A DNA stretch of 64,000 nucleotides, taken from Sphingopyxis panaciterrae (lineage in GTDB: Bacteria > Pseudomonadota > Alphaproteobacteria > Sphingomonadales > Sphingomonadaceae). Under the pieces are notes generated by a model. It worked only from the letters and a program-made list of their open reading frames with translations, did no database searches and was not told where the DNA came from. Both the position numbers and the translations under genes were made by a program. The stretch lies in NCBI RefSeq assembly GCF_011762125.1, contig NZ_JAASQN010000001.1, positions 1,488,001 through 1,552,000 of the forward strand. The letters are read 5' to 3'. This document shows, piece after piece, positions 60,792 to 64,000 of the stretch. Numbering within the stretch: the stretch's first letter is position 1; every line of letters begins with the position of its first letter.

Positions 60792-61586
60792 ATGGATCTC
60801 GGAATCAAGGGCAAGGTCGCGCTCGTCTTCGGCGGCTCCAAAGGCATCGGCCTCGGCTGTGCACATGAATTCGCGCGCGAGGGTTGCAGGACCGTCATCG
60901 CCGCGCGCACCCAAGCGACGATCGACGATGCGGTCGCCGAAGTGGCGGCCGCGGGCGGCGACGCGATCGGCATTTCCGCCGACTGCACCAGCAAGGACGG
61001 CATCGCCAAGGCGGTGCAGGCCGCGTCCGACGCCTTTGCACCGCCCGATATCCTGATCTTCAACGTCGATTCCGGCCCCAAGGGCAGCTTTCTCGAAGTC
61101 GACGACGACACCTTCGCCGCCGCGAACACCAACAATGTCATGGCCTTCCGCTGGGCGGTACAGGCCGTGATCCCGCATATGCAAAAACAGGGCTGGGGCC
61201 GCATCCTCACCATCGGCACCAATTCGGTGAAGGCACCGCACCGCAAACTCGCGCGCGCCGCGCAGAATACCTACCGCGTCGGCGCGCTCGCGCTGTCGAA
61301 AACGATCTCGGCCGAACTCGGCCCGATGGGGATCACCGTCAACACGCTCGGCACCGGCGCGATCGCGACGCCGCAGTTCAAGGCGGTGTTCACGAAGATC
61401 GCCGCCGAACAGGGCCAAACCTACGACGAACATATCGCCGAGCGCACCAGCGCCTACCCGGTCCCGCGCATGGGAACGCCCGAGGATATGGCGGCGGCCG
61501 CCGCCTTCCTCTGCTCCGATCGCGCCGGGTTCATCACGGGCCAGGTGCTGGTTGTGGATGGCGGCAATCTTGAAGTTCTGCAATGA
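60792..61586 (+). CDS. SDR family protein lacking the catalytic lysine
   Basis: A 264-residue SDR-fold protein with GGSKGIG loop and AARTQAT after strand 2. NNAG is replaced by FNVDSG, and the catalytic region reads NTYRVGALALSKT, so the YxxxK Lys is Ala. The Tyr is kept. It may be a specialised SDR with another base, or non-catalytic. It starts one base after the preceding stop. Confidence 0.8.
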   Translation: MDLGIKGKVALVFGGSKGIGLGCAHEFAREGCRTVIAARTQATIDDAVAEVAAAGGDAIGISADCTSKDGIAKAVQAASDAFAPPDILIFNVDSGPKGSFLEVDDDTFAAANTNNVMAFRWAVQAVIPHMQKQGWGRILTIGTNSVKAPHRKLARAAQNTYRVGALALSKTISAELGPMGITVNTLGTGAIATPQFKAVFTKIAAEQGQTYDEHIAERTSAYPVPRMGTPEDMAAAAAFLCSDRAGFITGQVLVVDGGNLEVLQ

Positions 61587-61611
61587 TTAGCAAGCAAAGG
61601 AATATGGCGCG

Positions 61612-62406
61612 ATGAAACTCGACAAGGATATTGCGGCAGTGGTCACCGGCGGCGCTTCGGGGCTCGGCCGCGCAAGCGCCGAGGCGCTCGCCGGCGCGGG
61701 CATGAAGGTCGTCATCTTCGACGTGAATGAAGAGGGCGGAAAGGCCGTCGCCGACGCGATCGGCGGCACCTTCTGCAAGGTCGACATCACCAGCGAGGAC
61801 AGCGTCGTCGCGGGCTATGACACCGCCCGCGCCGCGCATGGGCAGGAACGCATCCTCGTCCACTGCGCGCAGATTTCGAAGGGCGGCAAGACCGTCCGCT
61901 ACGACAAGGCGTCGGGCGGCTATGTCCGCTATTCGACCGACGATTATGCCTTCTCGGCGCAAGGCATCCTGATCGCCAGCTACCGTCTCGCCTCGCTCGC
62001 GGCGCTCGGCATGGCCAATGCCGAACCGCTGAACGCGGATGGCGAGCGCGGCTCGATCGTCCTTACCGCGTCGGCGGCGGCGCAGGATGCGCAGGTCGGG
62101 CAGGTCGGCTATGGCTCGCTCAAAGCCGGGGTGAACGGGCTGGTGCTGCCGATGGCGCGCGATCTGATGGATGTCGGCATCCGCGTCAATTCGATCATGC
62201 CCGGCATCTTCGCGACCCCGCCGATGCTTGCCGTCAAGGACAAGGCACCCGCGATCTTCGAAGGTCTGGCGGCGTCGGTCCCCTTCCCGAAACGCCTCGG
62301 CAAGCCCGAGGAGTTCGGATCGCTGGTACTCGAACTCGCGCGCAACAGCTATTTCAACGGGCAGAACCTCCGCCTCGACGGCGCGATCCGCATGCCGCCC
62401 AAATAG
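61612..62406 (+). CDS. SDR, 3-hydroxyacyl-CoA dehydrogenase-like (paralog of 16544 gene)
   Basis: A 264-residue SDR with TGGASGLG, FDVNE (NAD type), VHCAQ replacing NNAG, and YGSLK. It is closely similar over its whole length to the SDR at 16544-17326 (shared AAVVTGGASGLGRA, ARAAHGQER and MARDLMD blocks). It is co-directional with the other SDR genes after 25 bases. It would oxidise a 3-hydroxyacyl-CoA in beta-oxidation. Confidence 0.86.
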   Translation: MKLDKDIAAVVTGGASGLGRASAEALAGAGMKVVIFDVNEEGGKAVADAIGGTFCKVDITSEDSVVAGYDTARAAHGQERILVHCAQISKGGKTVRYDKASGGYVRYSTDDYAFSAQGILIASYRLASLAALGMANAEPLNADGERGSIVLTASAAAQDAQVGQVGYGSLKAGVNGLVLPMARDLMDVGIRVNSIMPGIFATPPMLAVKDKAPAIFEGLAASVPFPKRLGKPEEFGSLVLELARNSYFNGQNLRLDGAIRMPPK

Positions 62407-62416
62407 GAATGATGAT

Positions 62417-63436
62417 TTGAACGCACCGCAGCAATTTCCCTTCGCACGCCAGTCCGCCGGCCCCGCGCCGCTGCGCCGTCCGGGATCGATCCGCCGCACG
62501 ACCTCGATCGATTCCGACTGGCCGGACGGCTTTGGCGAACCGTGGGTCATGACCGGCCGCGCGCGTGATCTGCTGACTCCGTTCGCGGGCGATCCGGTCG
62601 AACTCGCAAGCGGGGAATTCCGGATCAAGGCCTCGCCGCTGCGCGAGATCATGGAAATCGCGATTTCGAACGATCATCCGCGTGCGCAGGAGATGGTCGG
62701 GGTGCGCGCCGGCGGTGCGAGCCGGACGGCGCTGGCCGAGGTGCTCGGGGACCTCCGCGGGACGCCGCTGTTCCAGGTGCTCGACGATTTCGCGGGCGCC
62801 AGCCTGGTCGCGGGATGGATATGGTCGCGCTGGACCGACGACTGGCATAGCCGCATGGTCGCGAACCGCACCAGATCGACCGGCGGCAACAAGGGCCGCA
62901 TGGTCAATATCTGCACCGGGTTCACCGAAGGCGGCAGTTCGCTGGCCGAAGACGGCAGCGTCGACCACAGCGATCAGTCGGCGACCGACGTCGGCCCGCT
63001 CGCGAACCCCGACGACCCGATCGGCTGGCACGAACTGGCGGTGCAACAGGGCCGCCCGCAGGCGCGCCGGGCGCGGCGGATCGATGTCTGGCGGGCCGAA
63101 GGCGTGCTGAAAGTCGATGCGGGTTTCCAGGACAGCGGACCCAATCCGCAGGGGACGCGCACCGCGATCCACGAATATCGTATCTATGCCGAAATCGACG
63201 AGGCGGAGGGAAGCTTGCTGTCGCTGCAGGCGCTGCCGCTGATCCTGCCGTTTCGCGAATGCCCCGGCGCATCGATGAAGGCATCGCGGATGGTCGGGCA
63301 GCATGTCGGCGAATTTCGCCAGGCGGTGCTCGATACGCTGGTCGGAACGATCGGCTGCACGCATCTCAACGATGTGCTGCGCGCATTGGCCGATGTTCCC
63401 GCACTTGCAGCTTTGTTGCCGAAAGCGCGCGATTGA
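62417..63436 (+). CDS. DUF2889 family protein
   Basis: A 339-residue protein of unknown function. The C-terminal third (SLLSLQALPLILPFRECPGAS...VGTIGCTHLNDVLRALADV) carries the RECPGA and GCTHLNDxLR signatures of DUF2889. The central part (HEYRIYAEID) is beta-rich. The start is TTG 62417 with AGGAA eight bases upstream. DUF2889 genes are often found beside acyl-CoA catabolic genes, but no activity is known. It closes the plus-strand operon, just before the TonB receptor. Confidence 0.8.
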   Translation: MNAPQQFPFARQSAGPAPLRRPGSIRRTTSIDSDWPDGFGEPWVMTGRARDLLTPFAGDPVELASGEFRIKASPLREIMEIAISNDHPRAQEMVGVRAGGASRTALAEVLGDLRGTPLFQVLDDFAGASLVAGWIWSRWTDDWHSRMVANRTRSTGGNKGRMVNICTGFTEGGSSLAEDGSVDHSDQSATDVGPLANPDDPIGWHELAVQQGRPQARRARRIDVWRAEGVLKVDAGFQDSGPNPQGTRTAIHEYRIYAEIDEAEGSLLSLQALPLILPFRECPGASMKASRMVGQHVGEFRQAVLDTLVGTIGCTHLNDVLRALADVPALAALLPKARD

Positions 63437-63445
63437 CGGAATTTT

Positions 63446-63472
63446 TTACGCTTTCCGCAACGGAAAGCGTAA
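63446..63472. terminator. Perfect 12-bp hairpin after the DUF2889 gene
   Basis: TTACGCTTTCCG (63446-63457), CAA loop, CGGAAAGCGTAA (63461-63472). It is preceded, not followed, by a run of T on the plus strand, so it looks like an intrinsic terminator for the minus strand. On the plus strand it may end the operon or act as an operator. Its role is ambiguous. Confidence 0.5.
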
Positions 63473-63497
63473 TCCACTTGTCTAGCTTATTAGACTT

Positions 63498-63509
63498 AGT
63501 TATATAACT
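63498..63509. promoter_or_regulatory. Shared AT-rich palindrome, copy 7 (AGTTATATAACT)
   Basis: A perfect 12-bp palindrome preceded by GACTT and followed by GGGC, 45 bases before the TonB receptor ATG (63555). It is the only copy that faces a single gene in this window. Confidence 0.75.
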
Positions 63510-63554
63510 GGGCAAGCGAGGACGCCAGGAAGCCTCGTGGGGAGGATGTTGACC

Positions 63555-64000
63555 ATGATTTTCAAGCAGAATCGCGATTCGGCCCGATTGCTTGCGGCGG
63601 TCTCGCTCGGTGCGATTGCGCTTTCGGCCACCCCCGCCTTTGCCCAGGCGGCCCCCGAAGAGACGCAATATGACGACGACGCGATCGTCGTCATCGGGGT
63701 GACCAAGCAGGATGCAAATATCCAGGACACGCCGATCGCGATCACCGCGTTCAGCGGCGCGAAGCTGGAAGAGCAGGGGATCAACAAGGTCGAGGATATC
63801 GCGACCTTCACCCCCGGCTTCAACATTCGCGGCGCCGGCAACAATCCGACCGCCTTCTCGCTCGCGATGCGCGGACAGGTCCAGAACGACAATATTGCGA
63901 CGCTCGAACCGTCGGTCGGCACCTATCTCGACGAAATGTACGTCGCGCGCGCCTATGGCCTCAACGTCGAACTCGTCGATGTCGAAAGCGTCCAGGTGCT
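63555..64000 (+). CDS. TonB-dependent outer membrane receptor (partial, cut by window end)
   Basis: The first 148 residues of a TonB-dependent receptor. A signal peptide (RLLAAVSLGAIALSATPAFAQ) is followed by the plug domain: IVVIGVTKQDANIQDTPIAITAFSGAKLEEQGINKVEDIATFTPGFNIR and SLAMRGQVQND, then VGTYLDEMYVARAYGLNVELVDVESVQVL. This type is common in sphingomonads for uptake of poorly soluble carbon sources. A GGGAGGA ribosome site precedes the ATG. The palindrome upstream links uptake to the catabolic regulon. The barrel lies outside the window. Confidence 0.93.
   Translation, partial: MIFKQNRDSARLLAAVSLGAIALSATPAFAQAAPEETQYDDDAIVVIGVTKQDANIQDTPIAITAFSGAKLEEQGINKVEDIATFTPGFNIRGAGNNPTAFSLAMRGQVQNDNIATLEPSVGTYLDEMYVARAYGLNVELVDVESVQV

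Noticed and set aside
20570..63509. The AT-rich palindromes as mere -10 boxes
   Set aside because: TATAA is inside, but the full 12-base symmetry and its conserved flanks are more than a promoter box needs.
1..64000. CRISPR array, tRNA, rRNA, prophage or integrative element
   Set aside because: No regular direct repeats, tRNA-like cloverleaf, integrase or phage structural gene was noticed.

Overview
The window looks like chromosome of a sphingomonad alphaproteobacterium, most likely Sphingopyxis or a close relative. This is inferred from the high GC content, the gene families, the codon use, and inverted repeats of the CGTCATCCCGG...GATGACG type. No rRNA, tRNA, CRISPR array, transposase or phage gene was seen.

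Region 1 (1-8.8 kb) is mainly housekeeping: a universal stress protein, the pyruvate dehydrogenase E2 and E3 subunits (pdhC, lpdA) with a methyltransferase between them, a PAP2 phosphatase, a GFA-family protein and an exported amidohydrolase.

Region 2 (8.9-63.4 kb) is a very large acyl-CoA catabolic cluster. It holds twelve acyl-CoA dehydrogenase genes (five adjacent large/small pairs and two single genes), six crotonases, eleven SDR genes (ten normal-size and one degenerate), three acyl-CoA/AMP ligases, an alpha-methylacyl-CoA racemase, a thiolase, a double-hotdog dehydratase and a thioesterase. It also holds two nitronate-monooxygenase-type flavoproteins, an MDR reductase, an esterase, a WS/DGAT acyltransferase, an SMP-30 lactonase, an aldehyde dehydrogenase and a P450. 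The proteins of unknown function include DUF7064-like and DUF2889 members. Regulators are MarR, FadR/GntR and TetR. The window ends inside a TonB-dependent receptor gene that probably imports the substrate.

The main finding is a repeated AT-rich palindrome, core AGTTATATAACT. Five close copies and two rearranged copies lie in seven intergenic regions: six divergent ones, plus the TonB receptor promoter. These sites join blocks from 20 kb to beyond 63 kb into one apparent regulon. Separate palindromes lie next to the MarR and TetR genes, and a LiuR-like ACGT array precedes the 15.3-19.6 kb operon.

Together the genes would import a hydrophobic compound, oxidise or hydrolyse it (P450, esterase, lactonase, aldehyde dehydrogenase), activate it to CoA thioesters, epimerise methyl branches and shorten it by beta-oxidation. 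Paired acyl-CoA dehydrogenases, AMACR and flavin reductases resemble steroid or isoprenoid degradation, but no hallmark ring-cleavage gene is in the window, so the substrate is unknown.
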